51,010 bases of DNA, from positions 1 to 51,010 of the forward strand of contig NZ_JAMZIK010000037.1 of NCBI RefSeq assembly GCF_024178315.1. The letters run 5' to 3'. The notes beneath the pieces were generated by a model. The model was given only the letters and a program-made list of their open reading frames with translations. It was not told where the DNA came from and ran no database searches. A program made the position numbers and the translations under genes. Positions 41,725-50,040 of the stretch are shown here, in pieces (the stretch's first letter is position 1; the number at the start of each line of letters is the position of its first letter). The DNA is from Siccirubricoccus soli. GTDB lineage: Bacteria > Pseudomonadota > Alphaproteobacteria > Acetobacterales > Acetobacteraceae.

Positions 41725-42684
41725 ATGCGGGTCCCGAGGCTGAGACACTGGACTGAACTTGCAGCAGGATCGGCCGATTCTTCCCCTTGTTTTCCCTGTA
41801 TTGTTTTGTGCCGCGCGCCATCTGGCGGCCGAACAGGGCTTCCGTTCGCCCCCCCGGATCGCCAATTGGGGCGCGAAATCGCGACGGACCCTGCCTTGAT
41901 CGAAGACCGCCTTGCCCTGCACACCCGCCCCCGGCCCGCGCCGGAGGGACCAGGGCCGGACCGGCAGAGCCGGATCTGCGGCGTCGCCCCGGTCCAGGCC
42001 CTGTTCCTGCGCCGGGCGGATCAGGTGGCGCGGCTCTTCTATGTGCCGGAACGCCGGGGCGTGGCCGGGCCGCTCTGCGCCTATCTCGCCCGCAAGCGCC
42101 GCCCCTACCGGGAAGTGCCGGCCGAGGAGCTGGAACGCATTGCCGGCACCCAGCACCATGGCGGCATCTGCGCCATCGCCGCCCGCCGGGTGGCGGAGCC
42201 CCTGGCGGGGCCGCTGCCGGAGGGCGTGCGGGCTGCCATGCTGCACCCGGTGCTGGACGGCATCGGCAATCCGCACAATCTCGGCGCCATCGCCCGCAGC
42301 GCCGCCTTCCTCGGCTGCCGCGCACTCTTCCTCACCATGGACCCACGCCAGGCGGAGCTGTCCGACGCCGCCTTCCGCACCGCGGAGGGCGGGCTGGAGC
42401 ATCTCGCGGTGCATCGCCTGCCCGGCCTCGCCTCCCTCCCCGCCGCCCTCGGCCGCCCGGTGCTGACGGTTGCCGCCGTCGCCGCCGGTGGCCAGCCGCC
42501 CGAGGCGCTGCCGCGCGACCGCCCCATTGCCCTGGTGCTGGGCAATGAGGAGCAGGGGCTGCGGCCGGAAACGCTCGCCGCCTGCGAGGCGCGGGTGACG
42601 CTGCCCGGCTCCGGCCTGGTGGAGAGCCTGAATGTCAGCGCCGCCGCCGCGGTGCTGCTCTACGCGCTGCGGCCGCGGGGCTGA
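41725..42684 (+). CDS. TrmH/SpoU-family RNA 2'-O-methyltransferase
   Basis: The open frame gives 319 residues from ATG 41725, but the first 50 are poor, and a TTG at 41866 may be the real start (272 residues). The C-terminal SPOUT domain shows the three knot motifs: LDGIGNPHNLGAIARSAAFL, then IALVLGNEEQGLRPETLAAC, then LPGSGLVESLNVSAAAAVLL. The Asn, Arg, Glu and Ser-Leu-Asn residues for SAM and catalysis are present. The N-terminal part (ICGVAPVQALFLRRADQVAR) is the substrate-binding domain of this family. The exact rRNA or tRNA target cannot be told. mlaE follows six bases downstream. Confidence 0.88.
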   Translation: MRVPRLRHWTELAAGSADSSPCFPCIVLCRAPSGGRTGLPFAPPDRQLGREIATDPALIEDRLALHTRPRPAPEGPGPDRQSRICGVAPVQALFLRRADQVARLFYVPERRGVAGPLCAYLARKRRPYREVPAEELERIAGTQHHGGICAIAARRVAEPLAGPLPEGVRAAMLHPVLDGIGNPHNLGAIARSAAFLGCRALFLTMDPRQAELSDAAFRTAEGGLEHLAVHRLPGLASLPAALGRPVLTVAAVAAGGQPPEALPRDRPIALVLGNEEQGLRPETLAACEARVTLPGSGLVESLNVSAAAAVLLYALRPRG

Positions 42685-42689
42685 GGCGG

Positions 42690-43796
42690 GTGGCGGAGGT
42701 AACGGAGCTGGATCTGGCCTGGGAGGGCAGCGCCGCCCGGCTGCGCCTGCCGGAGACGCTGGAGCTGCCCGCGATCGGCGCCGCCTGGCGCCACCTCCTC
42801 CCCCAGCTCGGCAAGGCGAAGCGGCTGGTGATCGAGGCGAAAGCCCTCGCCAGCCTGGACACCGCCGGGGCGGTGCTGCTGCTGCGGCTGGAACAGGCGG
42901 CGCCCACGGAATGGCAGGGGCTGGCGGAGGGCCCGGCCAAGGCGATGCTGGAACGCTGCCGCACCGCCCTCGAGGCGGCCAACCCGCCGCCGCCGCCCCG
43001 CCCCCTGCCGCCGGTCGCCGCCCTCGGCCGGGCGGTGGTGAGGACGGGGGCGGACTACCTCTCCCGCATCGGCTTCCTGGGCGAGGTGGTGGTGACCTTC
43101 CTCGGCCTGTTTCGCCGCCCGGCGCGGCTCCGCCTCGGGGAGCTGCTGCGCCACCTGGACGAGGCGGGGCTGCGCGCCTTCGGGCTGACCGTCCTGCTGG
43201 GGACGCTGATCGGCATCATCCTCGCCTTCCAGTCCAGCATTCCGATGCGGCAATTCGGCGCCGAGATCTTCATTCCGAACCTCGTCGGCATCTCCCTGCT
43301 GCGGGAGCTGGGGCCGCTGATGGCGGCGATCATCCTCGCCGGCCGCACCGGCTCCGCCTATGCGGCGGAGCTTGGGACGATGGTGGTGAACGAGGAGGTG
43401 GACGCGCTCGGCATCATCGGCATCTCGCCGCTCGCCTGGCTGGTGCTGCCGCGGCTGGTCGCCGCCGTGCTGGTCATGCCGGTGCTCGCCCTGCTGATGG
43501 ACCTCACCGGCCTCATCGGCATGGGGGTGGTGATGGCGAGCCTCGGCTTCCCGCCCATCGCCGTCATCCACCAGCTCCAGACCGCGGTGAAGCTGGGCGA
43601 TCTGGCGGGCGGGCTGCTCAAGGCGGCAGTGTTCGGCGGCGCCATCGGCTTCGTCGGCTGCCGCGCCGGGCTGGCCGCCGGGCGCGGGCCGCGGGCGGTG
43701 GGCGATGCCGCCACCTCGGCGGTCGTCGCCGGCATCGTTGCCATCGTGGTGCTGGACGGCATCTTCGCCATCCTCTTCTACCGGCTGGGCTGGTAG
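42690..43796 (+). CDS. mlaE: MlaE-type permease with N-terminal STAS domain
   Basis: The product is 368 residues from GTG 42690. Residues 1-95 are a STAS domain (LDLAWEGSAARLRLPETLEL, RLVIEAKALASLDTAGAVLL) equivalent to MlaB, fused to the permease. From about residue 130 the MlaE domain has five or six helices with FGLTVLLGTLIGIILAFQSS, FIPNLVGISLLRELGPLMAA, AELGTMVVNEEVDALGIIGI and YRLGW at the end. It forms the membrane part of an ABC system that moves phospholipids between inner and outer membrane. mlaF and mlaD follow with minimal spacing. Confidence 0.92.
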   Translation: MAEVTELDLAWEGSAARLRLPETLELPAIGAAWRHLLPQLGKAKRLVIEAKALASLDTAGAVLLLRLEQAAPTEWQGLAEGPAKAMLERCRTALEAANPPPPPRPLPPVAALGRAVVRTGADYLSRIGFLGEVVVTFLGLFRRPARLRLGELLRHLDEAGLRAFGLTVLLGTLIGIILAFQSSIPMRQFGAEIFIPNLVGISLLRELGPLMAAIILAGRTGSAYAAELGTMVVNEEVDALGIIGISPLAWLVLPRLVAAVLVMPVLALLMDLTGLIGMGVVMASLGFPPIAVIHQLQTAVKLGDLAGGLLKAAVFGGAIGFVGCRAGLAAGRGPRAVGDAATSAVVAGIVAIVVLDGIFAILFYRLGW

Positions 43797-43798
43797 GC

Positions 43799-44554
43799 AT
43801 GGCAGAGAGCGTCATCCAGGTGGAGGACCTCGCCGCCAGCTTCGGCGGGCGGACGATCTTCGAGCACGTCTCCTTCGAGGTGCGGCGCGGCGAGATCTTC
43901 GTCATCCTCGGCGGCTCCGGCAGCGGCAAGTCCACGCTGCTGAAGCACATGATCGGCCTCTACCGGGCCAGCGCCGGGAAGGTGGTCATCCTCGGCCAGG
44001 AGGTCGGGGCGGTGGAGGGCTCGGCGCGGCGGGCCCTGCTGCGGCGAATCGGCGTCATGTGGCAGTCCGGCGCGCTGTTCGGCTCGCTGGACCTGATGGA
44101 GAACGTCATGGTGCCGCTGGAGGAACATAGCGACCTGCCGGAGGAGGCGCGGCGGGAGGTGGCGCGGGTGAAGCTCGGCCTCGTTGGCCTGGGCGACGCG
44201 GCGCGGCGCCTGCCGGCGGAGATCTCGGGCGGCATGGCCAAGCGCGCCGGCATCGCCCGGGCCATGGCGCTCGACCCGCCGATCCTCTTCCTGGACGAAC
44301 CCTCGGCCGGGCTCGACCCCATCACCTCGGCCGGGCTCGACCGGCTGATCAAGCAGCTGGCGCGGGAGATGGGCACGACCTTCGTCGTGGTGACGCATGA
44401 GCTGCAATCGATCCTCGCCATCGGCGACCGCTGCCTGATGCTGGACAAGACGGCGAAGGGCGTGATCGCGACCGGCGACCCGAGAAAGCTCAGGGAGGAA
44501 AGTACCCATCCCACGGTGCGCGCCTTCTTCCGGCGGGAGGCGATGGAGGAGTGA
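43799..44554 (+). CDS. mlaF: MlaF-type ATP-binding protein
   Basis: The product is 251 residues from ATG 43799. It is a standard ABC ATPase: Walker A ILGGSGSGKSTLLKHMIGLY, Q-loop VMWQSGALFGSLDLMENV, signature EISGGMAKRAGIARAMALD, Walker B PILFLDEPSAGLDPITSAGL, and switch His in VVVTHELQSILAIGDRC. The SGGM signature and the GALF segment are typical of MlaF. It powers the MlaE permease. Its stop overlaps the mlaD start by four bases. Confidence 0.94.
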   Translation: MAESVIQVEDLAASFGGRTIFEHVSFEVRRGEIFVILGGSGSGKSTLLKHMIGLYRASAGKVVILGQEVGAVEGSARRALLRRIGVMWQSGALFGSLDLMENVMVPLEEHSDLPEEARREVARVKLGLVGLGDAARRLPAEISGGMAKRAGIARAMALDPPILFLDEPSAGLDPITSAGLDRLIKQLAREMGTTFVVVTHELQSILAIGDRCLMLDKTAKGVIATGDPRKLREESTHPTVRAFFRREAMEE

Positions 44555-45555
44555 ACCGCGGCCTTTACTTTCGCGTCGGCGCGCTGGTGCTGGCCGGGAT
44601 CGCTCTGGCGATCGGCTTCGTGCTGTTCTTCACCGCCAACCGTTTCGGCAGCACCGCCTTCCTGTACGAGACCTATATCCGGGAATCGGTGCAGGGGCTG
44701 GAGGTGGGGGCGCCGGTCCGCTACCGCGGCGTCGCCATCGGCCGGGTGTCGCAGATCGGCCTCGTCTCCTCGGAATACCGGCGGCCGCAGGGGGACAGTT
44801 TCGGCGCCGCCTTCCAGCTCGTCTACGTCCGCTTCCTGGTGGACAGCAGCCGGATCGGCGAGACGCCCTCGATCGAGGAGGCGGTGAAGCAGGGCCTCCG
44901 GGTCCGCATGGCCTCCCAGGGCATCACCGGCGTGAATTACCTGGAGGTGGATTTCGTGGATCCGGAGCGCTTTCCCCCGCGTGACGTGCCCTGGACGCCG
45001 CGCAACCCCTACATCCCCGCCATCCCCTCCACCGTCGCCCAGGTGCAGACCGCGGCGGAGGAGCTGCTCGCCCGGTTCCGCGACGCCGACCTGCCCGGCA
45101 AGCTGGCGGCGCTGGTGGAGGCGCTGCAGGGCCAGCTCAAGGACGGGGAGCTGGCCCAGATGCTGCAGGAGGCCAACCTGCTGCTGCGCAGCCTGCGGGA
45201 GACGGCGGAGCGCGCCGACGTGCCGGGCACCATGGCGGAGCTGCGCGGCACGGCCCAGGATGCCCGCGCCCTGCTGGCGGCGCCGGAGCTGAAGCAGACC
45301 CTGGCCAATCTGGAAGCCGCCTCGGCCGAGGCGCGGCGGGCGATGGCGCGGCTGCCGGGCACGCTGACCGCGGCGGAGGCGACGCTGCGCGGGGCGCGCA
45401 GCACCACCACCGACGTGCAGGCGGAGCTGGCGCCGATCCTGCGGGACCTGCGCGCCGCCGCCAGCAATCTGCGGGACACCACGGAGCAACTTCGCCGCTC
45501 GCCCTCGCAATTGCTGCTGGGGGCGCCGCCGCCGGCGCCGGAGGCGCGGCGATGA
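44551..45555 (+). CDS. mlaD: MlaD-type MCE-domain substrate-binding protein
   Basis: The product is 334 residues from GTG 44551. A single N-terminal membrane helix (VGALVLAGIALAIGFVLFF) anchors it. The MCE domain spans about 38-145 (YIRESVQGLEVGAPVRYRGV, AIGRVSQIGLV, then VRMASQGITGVNYLEVDFVD). The remainder is a long helical region with heptad-like repeats (LANLEAASAEARRAMARLPG, ILRDLRAAASNLRDTTEQLR), longer than in E. coli MlaD and more like PqiB/YebT-type or alphaproteobacterial MCE proteins. It should form a hexameric ring for lipid passage in the periplasm. Coupled to both neighbours. Confidence 0.92.
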   Translation: MNRGLYFRVGALVLAGIALAIGFVLFFTANRFGSTAFLYETYIRESVQGLEVGAPVRYRGVAIGRVSQIGLVSSEYRRPQGDSFGAAFQLVYVRFLVDSSRIGETPSIEEAVKQGLRVRMASQGITGVNYLEVDFVDPERFPPRDVPWTPRNPYIPAIPSTVAQVQTAAEELLARFRDADLPGKLAALVEALQGQLKDGELAQMLQEANLLLRSLRETAERADVPGTMAELRGTAQDARALLAAPELKQTLANLEAASAEARRAMARLPGTLTAAEATLRGARSTTTDVQAELAPILRDLRAAASNLRDTTEQLRRSPSQLLLGAPPPAPEARR

Positions 45556-46157
45556 GGCGGCGCGCGCTCCTCGCCCTGCTGGCGCTGCCGGGCTGCAGCC
45601 TGCTGCCGGAACGGCCCTACCGGCCGGTGCAGCGCTTCACCCTCTCGCCGCCGCTGGGGGCGGCGCGGCCGGCGCCGCGGCGGGCGCCGGTGCTGCTGGT
45701 GCGGACCTTCCGGGCGGCGCCGGGGCTGGAGGCCCGCGGGCTGCGGGTGCTGGAGGCGGATGGCCAGGTGGTGATGGAGCCCTGGGCGGAATGGGTGGCG
45801 CCGCCGGCCGATCTGGCGGAGGAGGCGCTGCGCCGGCAGCTCACCGCCAGCGGCCGTTTCGCCGCCGTCACCGCCCCCGGCTCCCGGCTCCGTGCGGATC
45901 TGGTGCTGGAGGCGGAGCTGAGCGGGCTGGAGGCGGTGCGGGCGGAGGGCTTGGCGCGGGCCCGTCTTTCCGGCCTGCTGATGACGGAGGCCGGCGAGGC
46001 CGGGCGGGTGCTGGATCAGTTCACCGTGACCGGGGAAGCGCCGCTGTCGGGCACCGGCCCGGCCGCGGAAGCGGCAGCGATGACGGCAGCGCTGGGCGTG
46101 GCGCTGGAGCAGGTGGAGGGCAGGCTGGCGACGGCCACGGCGACGGGGCGGCGGTGA
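45552..46157 (+). CDS. ABC-type transport auxiliary lipoprotein
   Basis: The product is 201 residues from ATG 45552, overlapping the mlaD stop (ATGA). A short signal with lipobox LALPGC puts the lipid-modified Cys near residue 15. The body matches the ABC_trans_aux (PqiC-like) pattern: RPVQRFTLSPPLGAARPAPR, VLLVRTFRAAPGLEARGLRV, VMEPWAEWVAPPADLAEEAL and LRADLVLEAELSGLEAV. It is expected at the outer membrane, where it helps the MCE protein deliver or accept lipid. Operon position supports this. Confidence 0.88.
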   Translation: MRRRALLALLALPGCSLLPERPYRPVQRFTLSPPLGAARPAPRRAPVLLVRTFRAAPGLEARGLRVLEADGQVVMEPWAEWVAPPADLAEEALRRQLTASGRFAAVTAPGSRLRADLVLEAELSGLEAVRAEGLARARLSGLLMTEAGEAGRVLDQFTVTGEAPLSGTGPAAEAAAMTAALGVALEQVEGRLATATATGRR

Positions 46158-46218
46158 GGGGCGGCGCCGCCGCCTGCCGCGTGGACTCGCTGCCCTCGCC
46201 GCCGCTATACCCCGGCCG

Positions 46219-46779
46219 ATGACCTGGGTGGACGGCGTAGTGTTGGCGGTGCTCGTCGTCTCGGCGGCGCTCGCTTTCATGCGGGGCTTGGTGCATGAGG
46301 TTCTGGGGGTGGGCGCCTGGATCGGCGCCGCCATCCTGGCCCTCATCCTCCGCCCGCAGGTGGCTCCCTTCCTTGCCGGGTCGGTGGACCCGCCCTGGCT
46401 GGCGGATGCGCTGGCCGCCGGCGGCATCTTCCTCGTCGTGCTGCTGGTCCTGAAGCTGATCATTGCGCTGATCGCGCGGCGGGTGCAGGATAGTGTCCTG
46501 GGCAGCACGGACCGTGCCTTGGGGCTGCTTTTCGGCCTCGGCCGGGGTGCCTTTCTTGTGATCCTCACCTATATCATCGGCGGCATGCTCCTCCCTGCCG
46601 CCGAGCGCTGGCCGGAGCCGGTACGCGACGCCCGTTCGCTGCCGCTCGTGGTCGATGGCGCGCGCTGGCTGGTGGCGCATCTGCCGCCCGAATACCGCCC
46701 TCGTGTCGCCGTCCCGGACGACAAGCGCGAGCCGACGCTCGAGGACTATATGCGCCCGCCGGCCCGCAACCGGTCGTGA
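46219..46779 (+). CDS. cvpA: CvpA family membrane protein
   Basis: The product is 186 residues from ATG 46219. Four hydrophobic helices: TWVDGVVLAVLVVSAALAFM, VLGVGAWIGAAILALIL, GIFLVVLLVLKLIIALIA and LGRGAFLVILTYIIGGMLL. The family motif RALGLLFGLGRG lies before the last helix. CvpA is needed for colicin V production in E. coli and is linked to envelope homeostasis. It sits directly upstream of purF, the conserved cvpA-purF arrangement. Confidence 0.9.
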   Translation: MTWVDGVVLAVLVVSAALAFMRGLVHEVLGVGAWIGAAILALILRPQVAPFLAGSVDPPWLADALAAGGIFLVVLLVLKLIIALIARRVQDSVLGSTDRALGLLFGLGRGAFLVILTYIIGGMLLPAAERWPEPVRDARSLPLVVDGARWLVAHLPPEYRPRVAVPDDKREPTLEDYMRPPARNRS

Positions 46780-46787
46780 GGAGCCCG

Positions 46788-48269
46788 ATGCCCGAGATGT
46801 CCACCCACCCCTGGTCCGGCGAGGACGACAAATTCCACGAGGAATGCGGCGTCTTCGGCGTATGGAACGCGACCGACGCCGCCGCCCTCACCGCGCTCGG
46901 CCTGCATGCCTTGCAGCACCGGGGCCAGGAAGCGGCGGGGATCGTCGCCCTCGACGATGGCGGCATCTTCCACGCCCATAAGGGCCAGGGGCTGGTCGGC
47001 GACACCTTCTCCGACCCCAAGGTGATGGCAGGGCTGAAGGGTCGCGCCGCGCTGGGCCACAACCGCTACGCCACCACCGGCGAGACCGCGCTGCGCAACG
47101 TCCAGCCGCTCTATGCCGATTTCGCCTTCGGCGGCTTCGCCGTGGCGCATAACGGCAACCTCACCAACGCCCTCGGCCTCAGGCGCTCGCTCGTGCAGCG
47201 CGGCTGCCTGTTCCAGTCCACGACCGATTCCGAGGTGTTCATCCACCTCATCGCCATCAGCCTCTACTCCACCGTGGTGGACCGGCTGATCGACGCGCTG
47301 CGGCAGGTGCAGGGGGCCTATTCGCTGGTCGCGCTGCACAATGGCGCGCTGATCGGGGCGCGGGACCCGCTCGGCGTGCGGCCGCTGGTGCTGGGGCGGC
47401 TCGGCGGCGGGGATGGCCAGCCGGTCTCCTGGGTGTTGTCCTCCGAGACCTGCGCCCTCGACATCGTCAGCGCCGAATTCGTGCGCGACATCGACCCGGG
47501 CGAGATCATCGTCATCGACGACCAGGGCGTGCACAGCATCAAGCCCTTCGGCAAGCACCAGGACCGCTTCTGCATCTTCGAGTACATCTACTTCGCCCGC
47601 CCCGATTCCGTGGTGGAGGGCACGCCGGTGTACGAGACGCGCAAGCGCATCGGCGCCGAGCTGGCGCGGGAGAGCGCGGTGCCGGCCGATGTGGTGGTGC
47701 CGGTGCCGGACAGCGGCGTGCCCGCCGCCATGGGCTACGCCGCCGAAAGCGGCATCCCCTTCGAGCTCGGCATCATCCGCAACCACTATGTCGGCCGCAC
47801 CTTCATCGAGCCGACCGACCAGATCCGCCACCTGGGCGTGAAGCTGAAGCACAGCGCCAACCGGCCGATGCTGGAGGGCAAGCGGGTGATCCTGGTGGAC
47901 GACAGCATCGTCCGCGGCACCACCAGCAAGAAGATCGTCGAAATGGTCCGCGCTGCGGGGGCGAAGGAGGTGCATATGCGCATCTCCTCCCCGCCCACGA
48001 CCCATAGCTGCTATTACGGCATCGACACGCCGGAGCGCGGCAAGCTGCTGGCGGCGAAGCACGACCTCGAGGAAATGGCGCAGATCATCGGCGTGGACAG
48101 CCTGGCCTATATCTCGCTCGACGGGCTGTACCGGGCGCTGGGCAAGCCGGGGCGGGACCCGGCCAGGCCGCGCTACTGCGACGCCTGCTTCACCGGCGAC
48201 TACGCCATTCCGCTGACCGACAGCCAGGACAACAACGACCGGCAGCTCTCGCTGCTGCAGGCGAGCTGA
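46788..48269 (+). CDS. purF: Amidophosphoribosyltransferase
   Basis: The product is 493 residues from ATG 46788 with GAGGAG just upstream; a GTG at 46776 overlapping cvpA is an alternative. It transfers the glutamine amide to PRPP, the first step of de novo purine synthesis. The Ntn-type glutaminase has Cys20 in HEECGVFGVW after a 19-residue propeptide that must be removed, then HNRYATTGET and AVAHNGNLTNA. The phosphoribosyltransferase part has VVVPVPDSGVPAAMGYA and the PRPP loop VILVDDSIVRGTTSKKIV. Cysteines in HSCYYGID and RYCDACFTGDY could hold an Fe-S cluster, as in the Bacillus type. Confidence 0.97.
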   Translation: MPEMSTHPWSGEDDKFHEECGVFGVWNATDAAALTALGLHALQHRGQEAAGIVALDDGGIFHAHKGQGLVGDTFSDPKVMAGLKGRAALGHNRYATTGETALRNVQPLYADFAFGGFAVAHNGNLTNALGLRRSLVQRGCLFQSTTDSEVFIHLIAISLYSTVVDRLIDALRQVQGAYSLVALHNGALIGARDPLGVRPLVLGRLGGGDGQPVSWVLSSETCALDIVSAEFVRDIDPGEIIVIDDQGVHSIKPFGKHQDRFCIFEYIYFARPDSVVEGTPVYETRKRIGAELARESAVPADVVVPVPDSGVPAAMGYAAESGIPFELGIIRNHYVGRTFIEPTDQIRHLGVKLKHSANRPMLEGKRVILVDDSIVRGTTSKKIVEMVRAAGAKEVHMRISSPPTTHSCYYGIDTPERGKLLAAKHDLEEMAQIIGVDSLAYISLDGLYRALGKPGRDPARPRYCDACFTGDYAIPLTDSQDNNDRQLSLLQAS

Positions 48270-48367
48270 CCCGACCCCCTAGCCACCGCCCATGACACCG
48301 CCTGATGCCATCGCCGCGCCGGTCCCCGGCGCGCGCCGCATGGCCGGCGAAGCCGGATGACACTGCC

Positions 48368-49081
48368 ATGAAGCCGCTTGAAGGATCCGTCGCGCTGGTC
48401 ACGGGGGCCTCGCGCGGCATCGGCGCGGCGACGGCGCTGGAACTCGCCCGGCTCGGCGCGCATTGCGTGCTGACCGCCCGCACCCAGGGCGCACTGGAGG
48501 AGCTGGACGACCGGATCCGCGCCGCGGGCGGGCAGGCGACGCTCTTTCCGCTCGACCTCATCAAGGATGGCGAGAAGCTCGACCTGCTCGGCCCCTCCAT
48601 CCTCAATCGCTTCGGCCGGCTGGACATCCTGGTGCATGCCGCCGGGCTGCTGGCCAAGCTGACGCCCGTCGCCCACATCATGCCGCGGGACTGGCAGGAG
48701 GCGGTGGCGGTGAACCTCTCCGCCACCTGGCGGCTGATCCGCACCTGCGACCCGCCGCTGCGCGCCGCCGCCGCCGGCCGTGCCGTGGTGCTGACCGATA
48801 CGGTGGCGGCGGAGCCGCGCGCCTATTGGGGCCTCTACGGCTTCGGCAAGGCGGGGCAGCGGCACCTGGCGCTGTCCTGGGCGGCGGAGGTGGCGAACAC
48901 CCCGCTCCGGGTGAACCTCTTCGATCCCGGGCCGGTCGCCACCCAGCTCCGCGGCACGGCGATGCCGGGGGAGAACCCCGCCAGCCTGACCCAGCCGGCG
49001 GAGGTGGCGCCTTCCATCGCCGCGCTCTGCCTGGCTGAAGAGACCCGGCATGGCGCGGTGATCCCGTTCAGCCGGGGCTGA
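48368..49081 (+). CDS. Short-chain dehydrogenase/reductase
   Basis: The product is 237 residues from ATG 48368. The cofactor motif is LVTGASRGIGAATALELARL, followed by ILVHAAGLLAKLTPVAH and AVNLSATWRLIRTCDPPL. The catalytic YxxxK appears as LYGFGKAGQRHLALSWAAEV, so the enzyme should be active. The end has RVNLFDPGPVATQLRGTAMP. The substrate cannot be told; NADP preference is suggested by the basic residue in the first loop. It follows purF by about 100 bases and precedes rlmJ. Confidence 0.85.
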   Translation: MKPLEGSVALVTGASRGIGAATALELARLGAHCVLTARTQGALEELDDRIRAAGGQATLFPLDLIKDGEKLDLLGPSILNRFGRLDILVHAAGLLAKLTPVAHIMPRDWQEAVAVNLSATWRLIRTCDPPLRAAAAGRAVVLTDTVAAEPRAYWGLYGFGKAGQRHLALSWAAEVANTPLRVNLFDPGPVATQLRGTAMPGENPASLTQPAEVAPSIAALCLAEETRHGAVIPFSRG

Positions 49082-49212
49082 GGCCCACGGCTGTGATCGG
49101 CAGCGTGAGGCGGGGCCGGCGGCCCCTCCGGCGCCTGCCCACCTTCGGACCACAGGTGGAAGAAGCGGCGAGGCCATTGCCGGCGCCCCGCAGCGGCGCT
49201 ACCGGCGGGGGG

Positions 49213-50040
49213 GTGAATTACCGCCACGCCTTCCATGCCGGGAATTTCGCGGACGCGCTGAAGCACGCCCTGCTGGTCTGGCTGCTGCGGGCCCTCGCCG
49301 CCAAGCCGGCGCCCTTCGCGGTGCTCGACACCCATGCGGGGATCGGCGGCTACGACCTGGCCGCGCCCGAGGCGCAGCGCACCGGGGAATGGCATGGCGG
49401 CATCGGCCGGTTGCTGGACATCGGGGACGGGCCGCTGGCCGATTACGTCGCGCTCTGCCGCGAATTCGGCGCGCCTGCCGCCTATCCCGGCTCCCCCGCC
49501 CTCACCCGCGCCCTGCTGCGGCAAGGGGACCGGCTGATGGCCTGCGAGCTGCACCCGGAGGACCACGCGCTGCTCCGCGCCCGCTTCCGCGGCGACGCCC
49601 AGGTAGCGGTACACAAGCGGGATGGCTGGGAGGCGCTGCGCGCCCTGACCCCCTTCCCGGAGAAGCGCGGCCTCATCCTCATCGACCCGCCCTTCGAGCA
49701 GGAGGGGGAGTTCGACCGCATGGTCGAGGCGCTGGCGCTGCTGGCGAAGCGCTGCCGCTTCCTGCCGGTGGCCTGCTGGTATCCCATCAAGCACCGCGCC
49801 CCGGTGCGCGCCTTCCACCACGCGCTGCAGGACCGAGGGCTGCGGGACCTGGTGGCGGCGGAGCTGTGGCTGCGGGAGCCGGTGGACCCGCAGCGGCTGA
49901 ATGGCTGCGGGCTGCTGGTCGCCAACCCACCCTTCCGCTTCGAGACGGAGGGCGGCGCCATCCTGGCCGCGCTGCTGGCGCGGCTGGGGGATGGCGAGGC
50001 GGGCCAGGGCTGGGCCATGACGCAGGTGGCGGAGGAATAG
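49213..50040 (+). CDS. rlmJ: 23S rRNA (adenine2030-N6)-methyltransferase RlmJ
   Basis: The product is 275 residues from GTG 49213, where the family N-terminus NYRHAFHAGNFADALKHALL begins; the open frame further upstream is not conserved-looking. The SAM-binding region has FAVLDTHAGIGGYDLAAPEA, and the catalytic motif IV is LILIDPPFEQEGEFDRMVEA. CWYPIKHRAPVRAFHHAL and GLLVANPPF are also typical. It methylates A2030 of 23S rRNA. gpsA starts directly after its stop. Confidence 0.93.
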   Translation: MNYRHAFHAGNFADALKHALLVWLLRALAAKPAPFAVLDTHAGIGGYDLAAPEAQRTGEWHGGIGRLLDIGDGPLADYVALCREFGAPAAYPGSPALTRALLRQGDRLMACELHPEDHALLRARFRGDAQVAVHKRDGWEALRALTPFPEKRGLILIDPPFEQEGEFDRMVEALALLAKRCRFLPVACWYPIKHRAPVRAFHHALQDRGLRDLVAAELWLREPVDPQRLNGCGLLVANPPFRFETEGGAILAALLARLGDGEAGQGWAMTQVAEE

